From contig JAALLB010000108.1 of assembly GCA_011087745.1 (NCBI GenBank), forward strand, positions 1 to 6,250: a stretch of 6,250 nt of DNA, written 5' to 3'. The stretch is from Hyphomicrobiales bacterium. GTDB lineage: Bacteria > Pseudomonadota > Alphaproteobacteria > Rhizobiales > Rhizobiaceae. A program made the translations under genes and the position numbers. The notes under the pieces are model-generated. The model did not search any database. It was not told where the DNA came from and was given only the letters and a program-made list of their open reading frames with translations. Below are positions 1 to 6,223 of the stretch, one piece after another. The first letter of the stretch is position 1. The number at the start of each line of letters is the position of its first letter.

Positions 1-237
1 ATCATATCACACCAAAACATTCGGGTTTTGGAGTAGGATGGGTATAACAATATTTTACGCAAAAAACGCACTCCAAATAATCCGCCACAATACCAATTCC
101 AGTCGGGAAATAAATTCTGTTGGCATTTTTGTATGGAAAGCTTACTTCAATTGCGACTCACAAGTCAGTGAAATCTAGAAGATTTTGGCAAAAACAACAA
201 AAAAAGCCGCCTTTTCAGTAATTTGGTAAATTATCTG
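1..237. other. Non-coding AT-rich region downstream of acnA with short inverted repeats
   Basis: No recognisable gene or RNA lies here. Several short inverted repeats are visible. CCAAAAC (12-18) pairs with GTTTTGG (25-31). TTTGGAGT (27-34) pairs with ACTCCAAA (70-77), and because it shares bases 27-31 with the first stem the two are mutually exclusive. GACT (155-158) pairs with AGTC (163-166), and AAATCT (171-176) with AGATTT (180-185). None is followed by a clear T-run in either direction. Plus frame 2 stays open from the left edge to a TAG at 176-178, but nothing in that translation is recognisable. The region may hold transcript ends or be plain spacer. Confidence 0.5.
191..215 (-). terminator. 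Weak candidate rho-independent terminator of acnA
   Basis: Read on the minus strand, a short stem AAAAG/CTTTT (plus-strand 211-215 and 202-206) closes a four-base GCGG loop. It is followed by an interrupted U-rich tract, the complement of the A-rich stretch at 191-202. It starts about 22 bases past the aconitase stop codon, where a terminator would be expected. The stem is only 5 bp and mostly A-U, so it is weak. It resembles the 3' half of a longer GC-rich terminator whose matching 5' GCCGCC arm is absent. Confidence 0.3.
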
Positions 238-2937
238 TTATGCAGCGCGATTTAGATTACGCAACACATAATGAAGAATACCACCGGCTTTGTAATAATC
301 CAACTCATCTTCGGTATCGATACGTACTAGGATCTCAATAGATTTTTGAGACCCGTCTGCAAACGTAATGTCAGCTGTAAGCGTTTGGCGCGGTGATAGA
401 TCAGTAAGACCTGAAATTGAAACCTGTTCGTCACCCTTCATGCCAAGACCTTCCCAGCTGTCACCATTGGTAAATACCAGTGGAAGTACACCCATGCCGA
501 TCAGATTTGAACGGTGAATACGCTCAAAACTTTCTGTCACAACTGCTTTAACTCCCAAAAGACGAGTTCCCTTGGCCGCCCAGTCCCGAGATGATCCCGT
601 TCCATATTCCTTGCCAGCAAAGATCACAAGCGGAGTGCCCTCTTCCTTGTAGCGCATCGCAACGTCATACATAGGAGCTTGATCACCAGATGGATAATGC
701 TTGGAGAAACCACCTTCAACATCACTTAACATTTGGTTCTTGATGCGAATATTGGCAAAAGTACCGCGCATCATGATTTCGTGGTTACCACGACGAGAAC
801 CATATGAGTTAAAGTCAATTGGACGAACCTGGCGGTCTGTCAGATAACCACCCGCAGGTGTGTCAGCCTTAAACGAACCAGCCGGAGAAATATGGTCCGT
901 TGTAATTGAATCTGAGAAGAGACCCAAAATACGTGCGCTTTTGATATCTTCAATCGCGTCAGGCTCCATGGTCATGCCATCAAAATACGGCGGATATTGC
1001 ACATAGGTTGATTCATCTGACCAGTTGTAAGTTTCACCACCGGAAACCTCAATTTCCTGCCATCCAGCATCCCCCTTGAAAGCATTGCTATAACGGGTAT
1101 GGAACATGTCTTCATTAATCGAGGTGCGGATGAGATCAGCAGTTTCTTTGGTTGAAGGCCAGATGTCCTCAAGGAAAACATCATTACCATCTGGGTCCTG
1201 TCCAAGTGCTTCCTTGGTAATATCAACGTGCATTGAGCCTGCAATTGCATAGGCAACGACCAATGGCGGTGAAGCCAGATAGTTGGCGCGACAATCAGGG
1301 CTAACACGGCCCTCAAAGTTACGGTTACCAGAAAGAACTGAAGTAGCCAGAACATCGTTACTGTTAATCGCATTTGAAATAGGTTCAGGCAGTGGTCCCG
1401 AGTTACCAATACAAGTCGTACAACCGTAACCAACGAGGTTAAAGCCCATTGCATCAAGATCATCTTGCAAGTTAGCCTTCTCAAGGTAATCCGTAACGAT
1501 CTGGGAACCAGGTGCCAATGAAGTTTTGACCCAAGGCTTGACTGTAAGACCTTTTGCTCGGGCATTTCTGGCCAACAAACCAGCACCAATCATTACAGAT
1601 GGATTGGATGTGTTGGTACAAGATGTGATCGCAGCAATTACAACATCGCCGTCGTCAATTTTGTAGTTCGAACCTTCAACATCATAGCGTTTCTCATCGC
1701 CTTTTTGAGCAATGTCGCCAGACTTGATAGCTTTTGCAGCTTCAGCAAAAGCTACATCAGCACCTGCAAGTGTCACACGATCCTGCGGACGCTTTGGACC
1801 AGAAATGGATGGAACCACATCACCCATGGCCAGTGAAAGTGTAGATGAGAACACAGGATCAGGCGTATCATCTGCACGCCACATGCCTTGTTCCTTTGCA
1901 TAAGCTTCAACAAGTGCAACACGATCAGCATCACGACCTGTGTCTTTCAGGTATTTTATCGAATCGACATCCACCGGGAAGAAACCACATGTTGCACCAT
2001 ATTCAGGAGCCATGTTTGCAATCGTTGCCTGGTCTTCCAGTGACAAGTTAGAAAGGCCTGAACCATAAAACTCAATAAATTTGCCGACAACACCTTTTTG
2101 ACGAAGCATTTCAACAACGGTTAGCACCAGGTCAGTCGCCGTAGTACCGTCTGTCATGTTACCGGTCAGTTCAAATCCGATAACTTCCGGAACTAGCATT
2201 GTAATTGGTTGGCCAAGCATCGCAGCCTCTGCCTCAATACCGCCAACACCCCAACCAAGAACAGAAAGGCCGTTCACCATGGTTGTGTGCGAATCTGTAC
2301 CCACTAGCGTATCGGGATAAGCAACCGTTGTACCATCAATATCTTTCGTCCAAACCGTCTGCGCAAGGTTTTCAAGGTTCACCTGATGACAAATACCGGT
2401 TCCTGGAGGCACAACACGGAAGTTGTCAAAGGCTTCCTGACCCCACTTGAGGAATGTGTAACGCTCGCCATTACGTTCATACTCACGGTCAACGTTCATG
2501 GTGAAAGCATTAGAGTTTGCAAAAAAATCAACCATCACTGAGTGGTCAATTACAAGATCACAAGGAACCTGTGGATTAATAGCCGCTGTGTCGCCACCAA
2601 GGTTTTTAGTGGCATCACGCATGGCAGCCAAATCAACAACAGCTGGAACGCCGGTAAAATCCTGCATCAAAACACGCGCTGGGCGGTAAGCAATTTCAGT
2701 TTCAGCAGAACCCTTTGTGTTCAGCCAATCTGCAACGGCCTGAATATTCTCTTTCGTAACCGAGCGACCATCTTCAAAGCGAAGCAGGTTCTCAAGCAGC
2801 ACTTTCAAGGAGAAAGGCAGATTGGAAATGCCAGCAAGGCCGTTTTGTTCAGCTTTTGCTAGGGAGTAATACGTAAATTCCTTACCATTGACGGTCATGG
2901 TCGATTTACATTTGAAACTGTCGAGGGAGTTCAACAT
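238..2937 (-). CDS. acnA: Aconitate hydratase, AcnA/IRP1 type (4Fe-4S)
   Basis: Cytoplasmic TCA-cycle enzyme that interconverts citrate and isocitrate through cis-aconitate. The 899 residues match the usual length of the AcnA/IRP1-like family. All three 4Fe-4S ligands are present: C440 in SCTNTSNP, and C506 and C509 in GYGCTTCIGNSGP. Other family signatures are QDFTGVPAVVDLAAMRDA (92-109), DHSV (131-134), GTDSHTTMVNGL (213-224), the active-site loop GSSRDWAAKGTRLLG (781-795) and ERIHRSNLIGMGVLPL (805-820). The N-terminal catalytic domains span roughly 60-565 and the C-terminal swivel domain roughly 680-820. The N-terminus (MLNSLDSFKCKSTMTVNGK) begins as alphaproteobacterial AcnA does, supporting this start. 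A purine-rich AAGAAAGA lies just upstream, although M14 is a possible internal alternative. The gene is monocistronic in view and divergent from ccmA. No frameshift or missing residue was seen. Confidence 0.98.
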   Translation of the reverse strand: MLNSLDSFKCKSTMTVNGKEFTYYSLAKAEQNGLAGISNLPFSLKVLLENLLRFEDGRSVTKENIQAVADWLNTKGSAETEIAYRPARVLMQDFTGVPAVVDLAAMRDATKNLGGDTAAINPQVPCDLVIDHSVMVDFFANSNAFTMNVDREYERNGERYTFLKWGQEAFDNFRVVPPGTGICHQVNLENLAQTVWTKDIDGTTVAYPDTLVGTDSHTTMVNGLSVLGWGVGGIEAEAAMLGQPITMLVPEVIGFELTGNMTDGTTATDLVLTVVEMLRQKGVVGKFIEFYGSGLSNLSLEDQATIANMAPEYGATCGFFPVDVDSIKYLKDTGRDADRVALVEAYAKEQGMWRADDTPDPVFSSTLSLAMGDVVPSISGPKRPQDRVTLAGADVAFAEAAKAIKSGDIAQKGDEKRYDVEGSNYKIDDGDVVIAAITSCTNTSNPSVMIGAGLLARNARAKGLTVKPWVKTSLAPGSQIVTDYLEKANLQDDLDAMGFNLVGYGCTTCIGNSGPLPEPISNAINSNDVLATSVLSGNRNFEGRVSPDCRANYLASPPLVVAYAIAGSMHVDITKEALGQDPDGNDVFLEDIWPSTKETADLIRTSINEDMFHTRYSNAFKGDAGWQEIEVSGGETYNWSDESTYVQYPPYFDGMTMEPDAIEDIKSARILGLFSDSITTDHISPAGSFKADTPAGGYLTDRQVRPIDFNSYGSRRGNHEIMMRGTFANIRIKNQMLSDVEGGFSKHYPSGDQAPMYDVAMRYKEEGTPLVIFAGKEYGTGSSRDWAAKGTRLLGVKAVVTESFERIHRSNLIGMGVLPLVFTNGDSWEGLGMKGDEQVSISGLTDLSPRQTLTADITFADGSQKSIEILVRIDTEDELDYYKAGGILHYVLRNLNRAA

Positions 2938-2943
2938 GAAGCA

Positions 2944-2951
2944 TCTTTCTT
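2944..2951 (-). promoter_or_regulatory. Putative ribosome binding site of acnA
   Basis: On the minus strand, AAGAAAGA ends six bases before the ATG at 2937-2935. It is a modest Shine-Dalgarno match. An out-of-frame ATG seven bases upstream of the chosen start would give only a 12-residue peptide overlapping the acnA start, so it is not preferred. Confidence 0.4.
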
Positions 2952-2966
2952 GAAGTTTGCGAAAAC

Positions 2967-2972
2967 ATTATA
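2967..2972 (-). promoter_or_regulatory. Putative -10 box of the acnA promoter
   Basis: A perfect TATAAT reads on the minus strand about 29 bases upstream of the acnA start codon, which would give a leader of roughly 20 bases. No convincing -35 hexamer lies 16-19 bases upstream; the 17-base position reads GCGCAT. The promoter would therefore be weak, activator-dependent or read by a relaxed alphaproteobacterial sigma-70. Support comes from the hexamer match and its position only. Confidence 0.4.
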
Positions 2973-3084
2973 AGGGCAGCATCACGAAAATGCGCCACTC
3001 TCATGGGCGGGTTATAGATGCAAATTTCCAAATTGTGAATAGGCCAAAGGTGCAAAGAGGTAAGACCAGTTCCGATTGTAAAAA

Positions 3085-3121
3085 TTCTAGGGTTTTCTAG
3101 CGATGATAATCTCGCTAGAAA
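3085..3121. promoter_or_regulatory. Palindromic element with phased TTCTAG half-sites upstream of ccmA
   Basis: TTTCTAGCGA (3094-3103) and TCGCTAGAAA (3112-3121) form a perfect 10-bp inverted repeat around an 8-base centre. TTCTAG occurs at 3085-3090 and 3095-3100 and inverted at 3115-3120, so the starts are 10 and 20 bases apart, one and two helical turns. The centre contains GATAAT (3105-3110), a 5/6 match to a -10 box, but no -35 stands at 16-18 bases; TTGTAA at 3076-3081 is 23 bases away. The element ends seven bases before the ccmA ATG. It could be an operator over the ccm promoter or, if transcription starts further upstream, an RNA hairpin blocking ccmA initiation. The regulator is unknown. 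Confidence 0.5.
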
Positions 3122-3128
3122 CAACCTC

Positions 3129-3743
3129 ATGAAACTGATTGTAGAAAATTTAGGCCTGAATCGCGCTAGCGAGGAAATTGTTAAAGACATTTCTTTTGAA
3201 CTGTCCGCAGGTGAAGCGCTGATTATTACGGGCGAAAACGGTTCGGGTAAATCCACGACCCTGCGCGGCATTGCCGGTCTTTTGCCGCTGAATTCAGGCG
3301 CAATAAAACTTCTCGATGAAAACGGTAAACAGTTTGAAGGACAACCCCGCGAATACTGTCATTACCTGGGTCATCAAAATGGCATGAAAACCGCACTCAC
3401 AGTTCGGGAGAATTTGGATTTCTGGCAAAAGTTTTGTGGCGAACCCGATTTAACAATTGAAGAAGCCTTGGAGGAAGTTGATCTTTCCCACACAATTGAC
3501 CTGCCTTTCAGTTATCTGTCAGCAGGCATGAAACGCCGTGTAACCATTGCCCGACTACTGGTTTCAGATCGACCCATTTGGATATTGGACGAGCCCACCG
3601 CTGGCCTAGATGCCCAATCAGTAAAAATGTTTACAGCTCTTTGCCAGGCGTTTTGCGAGAGTGGTGGCATCCTGATTGCTGCAACGCATTTACCACTTGG
3701 GATAGAGACCGAAAAAACCCTTGAGATTAAGGCATCCAATTAA
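3129..3743 (+). CDS. ccmA: Heme exporter ATP-binding protein CcmA
   Basis: ATPase subunit of the CcmABCD complex of cytochrome c maturation System I, on the cytoplasmic face of the inner membrane. ATP hydrolysis drives release of heme-loaded CcmE from CcmC. The 204 residues are normal for CcmA and carry a complete ABC set: Walker A GENGSGKST (35-43), Q-loop Q83 in GHQNGMK, signature LSAGM (130-134) followed by KRRVTIARLL as in CcmA, Walker B WILDE (151-155) with EPTAGLD, and switch histidine H187. The MKLIVENLGL start aligns with the family N-terminus. No Shine-Dalgarno sequence is visible: the ATG follows AACAACCTC directly after a palindrome, suggesting a short leader or structured initiation. 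It is the first gene of the operon; its TAA overlaps the ccmB ATG by one base. Confidence 0.96.
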   Translation: MKLIVENLGLNRASEEIVKDISFELSAGEALIITGENGSGKSTTLRGIAGLLPLNSGAIKLLDENGKQFEGQPREYCHYLGHQNGMKTALTVRENLDFWQKFCGEPDLTIEEALEEVDLSHTIDLPFSYLSAGMKRRVTIARLLVSDRPIWILDEPTAGLDAQSVKMFTALCQAFCESGGILIAATHLPLGIETEKTLEIKASN

Positions 3744-4402
3744 TGCTGGCTCTCTTGAAACGCGAAATTCTTTTAAGCATCCGCGCAGGCGGTGGTGCAT
3801 TAACTGGCGTATTGTTTTTCCTCGCTGTTGTTAGTGTTTTCCCCTTTGCAGTTGGCCCTGATACCAAACTGCTTTCTCATCTCGCCCCAGCAATTTTATG
3901 GATCGGAGCATTGCTCGCCAGTCTATTGGGCCTCGACAGATTATTTGCGCAGGAACGGGAAGATGGCTCGCTTGATCTATTGGTTATGCAATCCCATCCC
4001 CTTGCGCTCACCATATTTGTAAAAGCACTGGCACATTGGGTCATGACCGGATTGCCGCTCGTGATTGCAACACCGCTATTTGGCATCATGTTAAACCTGT
4101 CACCTTTGGGCATAGGCGCAACCATGATCACATTGCTTGCAGGTACACCTGCGATTTCGTTCATTGGCGCGGTCGGCGCTGCAGTTTCTGTTAAATTACC
4201 ACGCGGTGGCATGCTGATTTCCGTACTAGTATTGCCGCTTGTTATTCCGATACTGATATTTGGTGTTGCAGCAATTACGGGTGCGTTGGAAGAACCGGCT
4301 CCATTTACAGCGCCATTCCTGTTTGTTTGTGCCATAACTCTCTTCACATCTGTGCTAGGTCCTCTTGCGGCAAGCATCATGCTGCGGCATTCTGCCGACT
4401 GA
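3743..4402 (+). CDS. ccmB: Heme exporter membrane subunit CcmB
   Basis: Integral inner-membrane subunit that pairs with CcmA in the CcmABCD complex. The 219 residues are typical for the family. About six hydrophobic segments are visible, near 19-37, 46-64, 95-116, 122-150, 156-181 and 188-213. The cytoplasmic loop after the second contains FAQEREDGSLDLL (68-80), the conserved CcmB motif thought to contact the ATPase. The KREILLSIRAGGG N-terminus is also characteristic. The start overlaps the ccmA stop as TAATG, indicating translational coupling; AAGG at 3729-3732 inside ccmA is a possible Shine-Dalgarno sequence. A 32-base gap separates it from ccmC. Confidence 0.96.
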   Translation: MLALLKREILLSIRAGGGALTGVLFFLAVVSVFPFAVGPDTKLLSHLAPAILWIGALLASLLGLDRLFAQEREDGSLDLLVMQSHPLALTIFVKALAHWVMTGLPLVIATPLFGIMLNLSPLGIGATMITLLAGTPAISFIGAVGAAVSVKLPRGGMLISVLVLPLVIPILIFGVAAITGALEEPAPFTAPFLFVCAITLFTSVLGPLAASIMLRHSAD

Positions 4403-4408
4403 TTTAGA

Positions 4409-4423
4409 AAACCTGGAAGGTTT
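4409..4423 (+). promoter_or_regulatory. Small hairpin containing the only Shine-Dalgarno-like sequence for ccmC
   Basis: In the 32-base ccmB-ccmC gap, AAACCT (4409-4414) and AGGTTT (4418-4423) form a 6-bp inverted repeat with a GGA loop. The only Shine-Dalgarno-like string, GGAAGG (4415-4420), lies across the loop and 3' arm. It is also 14 bases from the ccmC ATG at 4435, longer than usual. The structure could reduce ccmC translation or bring the site nearer the start codon. It is not followed by a T-run, so it is not a terminator. Confidence 0.35.
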
Positions 4424-4434
4424 AAATAAAATCT

Positions 4435-5199
4435 ATGACTGTTGAAACGACCAAACTATCCATCTGGGCCTTTGCAAACCCTACCCGGTTTATGGGCTTT
4501 GCAAATAAGGCAATTCCAATGTTGGCAATAATTGCAATTGCCCTTTCAGCAATTGGACTTTGGATGTCTTTCAATGCGCCTGAAGATTACCAGCAAGGCT
4601 ATACGGTATTAATCATGTTCATTCATGTACCAACAGCCTGGCTCGCAATGATGACCTATTCCGTAATGAGCCTATCTGCAATTGGCACAATCGTCTGGCG
4701 ACATCCATTAGCAGATGTGTCTTTAAGGTCTGCAGCACCTCTGGGTGCGATGTTCACATTCCTTGCGCTCGCAACCGGTTCTCTTTGGGGCAAGCCGATG
4801 TGGGGAACCTGGTGGGAGTGGGATGCTCGCATGACCTCAGTATTGGTACTTTTGATCATCTACCTTGGTTTAATCGCCCTATCAAAAGCCTTTGATGAGC
4901 CTTCTGAAGCTGCACTCCCCTTGGCCGTTATGACACTTACGGGATTTGCAATAATTCCAATCATAAAATTTTCAGTTGATTGGTGGAACACGCTTCACCA
5001 ACCCGCCAGTGTTTCACGGTTTGATCGACCCGCCATGGGACCAGAGTTCTTGTACCCGCTACTCATAATGGCATTCGCCTATATGGCAATTTTCTTCACG
5101 CTTCACATGATGGCAATGCGCAATGAAATTCTGGCTCGCAGAATTCGCACCATGAAAATGTCGGCAGCTCGCAAGCATTCAGCTAAGGGAGCAACATAA
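4435..5199 (+). CDS. ccmC: Heme-handling membrane protein CcmC
   Basis: Inner-membrane protein of the heme-handling family that presents heme to the chaperone CcmE at the periplasmic surface. The 254 residues fit CcmC. The hallmark tryptophan-rich motif is WGTWWEWD (123-130). The two conserved external histidines that ligate heme are H64 in FIHVPTAW and H188 in NTLHQPASV. About six membrane segments are visible, near 27-45, 58-84, 101-118, 132-150, 161-180 and 205-227. The C-terminal tail (229-254) is basic and probably cytoplasmic. The start gives a cytoplasmic N-terminus of about 26 residues before the first segment, as in alphaproteobacterial homologues. Its stop overlaps the ccmD ATG (TAATG). 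Confidence 0.97.
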   Translation: MTVETTKLSIWAFANPTRFMGFANKAIPMLAIIAIALSAIGLWMSFNAPEDYQQGYTVLIMFIHVPTAWLAMMTYSVMSLSAIGTIVWRHPLADVSLRSAAPLGAMFTFLALATGSLWGKPMWGTWWEWDARMTSVLVLLIIYLGLIALSKAFDEPSEAALPLAVMTLTGFAIIPIIKFSVDWWNTLHQPASVSRFDRPAMGPEFLYPLLIMAFAYMAIFFTLHMMAMRNEILARRIRTMKMSAARKHSAKGAT

Positions 5200-5360
5200 T
5201 GTTCGGTGAACACGCAGGTTTCATTATCCCGTCCTACATCATCAGCTTTGCTGCAATATTGGGCATGACAATATTCATCATCGCACAACACAGATCCCGC
5301 AAGACAGAATTAAAACGCCTTGAAGATGCAGGCGTAAAGCGCAGGGCAAGTAATGACTGA
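5199..5360 (+). CDS. ccmD: Heme exporter small subunit CcmD
   Basis: A 53-residue membrane protein recognised by position and shape. CcmD proteins are very small, with one membrane helix followed by a basic tail, and stabilise the CcmABC complex during release of holo-CcmE. Here the start MFGEHAGFIIPSY leads into a single hydrophobic helix (about 8-29), then a charged tail with HRSRK (31-35), LKRLEDAG (38-45) and KRRA (47-50), the family pattern. AAGGGAG at 5185-5191 is a good Shine-Dalgarno sequence seven bases before the ATG. The ATG overlaps the ccmC stop by one base and the 3' end overlaps ccmG by eight, so translation is tightly coupled. Sequence conservation in this family is low, hence slightly lower certainty. 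Confidence 0.88.
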   Translation: MFGEHAGFIIPSYIISFAAILGMTIFIIAQHRSRKTELKRLEDAGVKRRASND

Positions 5361-5937
5361 AAAGCCCAAGCCCAGAATATGGTTCTCCATCCTGCCGCTT
5401 TTTGTCTTTTTGGGAATTGCAGGTGCTAGCTACTCATTGCTCTCAACTGATGGCCGCAATGTATCTGCACTTCCTTCTGCACTTTTGGATAAACCAGCAC
5501 CTAACCTGGGTGTGCCGCCGCTTGATGGTTTGACAACAAACAACCAGCAAGTTCCTGGAATGGCACAAGACCTATTCAAGGGTAAAGTATCGATCGTGAA
5601 TATATTTGCATCATGGTGTGTGCCTTGCAGGCAGGAACACCCACAAATCATCAAACTTGCTGAAGATGAACGCGTTCAAATAGTTGGCATCAATCACAAA
5701 GATGGTACTAAAAACGCGTTAGGGTTTCTTGCAGAACTTGGCAATCCATACGACATTGTGGGCGTTGACCGCTCAGGACGAGCATCGATTGAATGGGGTG
5801 TATATGGAATACCAGAGACCTTCATCGTCAACCATGAAGGTACCATAATATTCAAACATGTGGGACCTTTAAGCGAAAAAGATTTATCGCAAAAATTGAT
5901 GCCGATAATTGAAGACGCAATACAGAACGCCGGCTAA
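5353..5937 (+). CDS. ccmG: Cytochrome c biogenesis thiol:disulfide oxidoreductase CcmG (DsbE)
   Basis: Membrane-anchored periplasmic thioredoxin-like protein that supplies reductant, directly or via CcmH, to reduce the CXXCH cysteines of apocytochrome c before heme attachment. The 194 residues match the DsbE/CcmG family. A short basic N-terminus precedes one hydrophobic anchor (about 10-30) with no obvious cleavage site. The thioredoxin fold follows, with active site WCVPC (C89, C92) in FASWCVPCRQEHP and the cis-proline P154 in GVYGIPETF, a CcmG-type signature. The AGGG at 5343-5346 gives a ribosome site six bases from the ATG. It overlaps ccmD by eight bases and ends the recognisable ccm cluster. 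No terminator is visible in the 67 bases after it, so read-through into the NUDIX gene is possible. Confidence 0.96.
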   Translation: MTEKPKPRIWFSILPLFVFLGIAGASYSLLSTDGRNVSALPSALLDKPAPNLGVPPLDGLTTNNQQVPGMAQDLFKGKVSIVNIFASWCVPCRQEHPQIIKLAEDERVQIVGINHKDGTKNALGFLAELGNPYDIVGVDRSGRASIEWGVYGIPETFIVNHEGTIIFKHVGPLSEKDLSQKLMPIIEDAIQNAG

Positions 5938-6004
5938 GACGTACTTAAGAACTGTCTACCGTCATTCCAGATGTTTTTTGGGCAAAAATATGCGAAGATA
6001 AGTC

Positions 6005-6223
6005 ATGAATGATTATCTCAGACCTTCTTTCAGTAACCGCACACCCAAAGGTGACACCCACAGCCGGGATGTTTGTGATCATTGTGAATTTATTCATTAC
6101 GAAAACCCAAAGGTAGTGGTTGGCTCCGTCGTACGCCATGAAGGTAAAATTCTTTTGTGCCGGCGCGCCATAGAACCTCGCAAAGGCTTTTGGACGGTCA
6201 GGGGAATCGCGCTTGAAGTTTGA
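6005..6223 (+). pseudogene. Broken NUDIX hydrolase with N-terminal zinc-ribbon half
   Basis: The open frame encodes 72 residues. Residues 1-65 look like the start of a zinc-ribbon NUDIX hydrolase: VCDHCEFIHYENPKVVVGSVV (one CxxC knuckle, C24 and C27) then ILLCRRAIEPRKGFWTV. Such proteins usually run to roughly 150-190 residues and continue into a NUDIX box (G-x5-E-x7-REUXEEXGU) that hydrolyses nucleoside diphosphate derivatives. Here GFWT is followed by RGIALEV and a TGA at 6221-6223, where PAGF-LE(V/L)GE is expected. After the stop, the frame starting at ACT (6223-6225) reads TAVEN, resembling the residues after GE in NUDIX boxes, so a small deletion or frameshift is likely. The window ends 27 bases past the stop. 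It could be a decaying gene, an assembly error or a remnant. Only a weak GAAG ribosome site precedes the ATG. Confidence 0.7.

Noticed and set aside
972..1589. A 205-codon open frame on the minus strand inside acnA
   Set aside because: It is in another frame of the same strand as a full-length, fully conserved aconitase; its translation is rich in Leu, Arg and Met with no recognisable domain.
3076..3110. TTGTAA ... GATAAT as a conventional sigma-70 promoter for ccmA
   Set aside because: The spacer is 23 bases, well outside the usual 16-18, so only the -10-like hexamer is mentioned.
3085..3121. Irr iron control element (TTAGAA/TTCTAA type) before ccmA
   Set aside because: The half-sites look similar (TTCTAG), but an ICE has AGAA facing TTCT across about three bases. 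Here they face the other way (TTCTAG...CTAGAA) with wide spacing, so I do not assign it to Irr.
2906..3271. A 121-codon minus-strand frame spanning the acnA-ccmA intergenic region
   Set aside because: It overlaps both the start of ccmA in antisense and the start of acnA in another frame, and shows no domain. Its last codons only reflect the out-of-frame ATG just before acnA.
3877..4380. A 167-codon open frame on the minus strand opposite ccmB
   Set aside because: It lies antisense to a well-supported membrane protein and is low-complexity (Ala, Asn, Pro, Gly), as expected from the complement of hydrophobic codons.
4524..4542. GGCAAT/ATTGCC inverted repeat inside ccmC
   Set aside because: It falls in codons for an Ala/Ile-rich membrane segment, where repeated GCA-ATT codons produce such repeats by chance.
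5938..6004. Terminator after ccmG
   Set aside because: There is a T-run at about 5973-5979 but no stem of useful length upstream of it.
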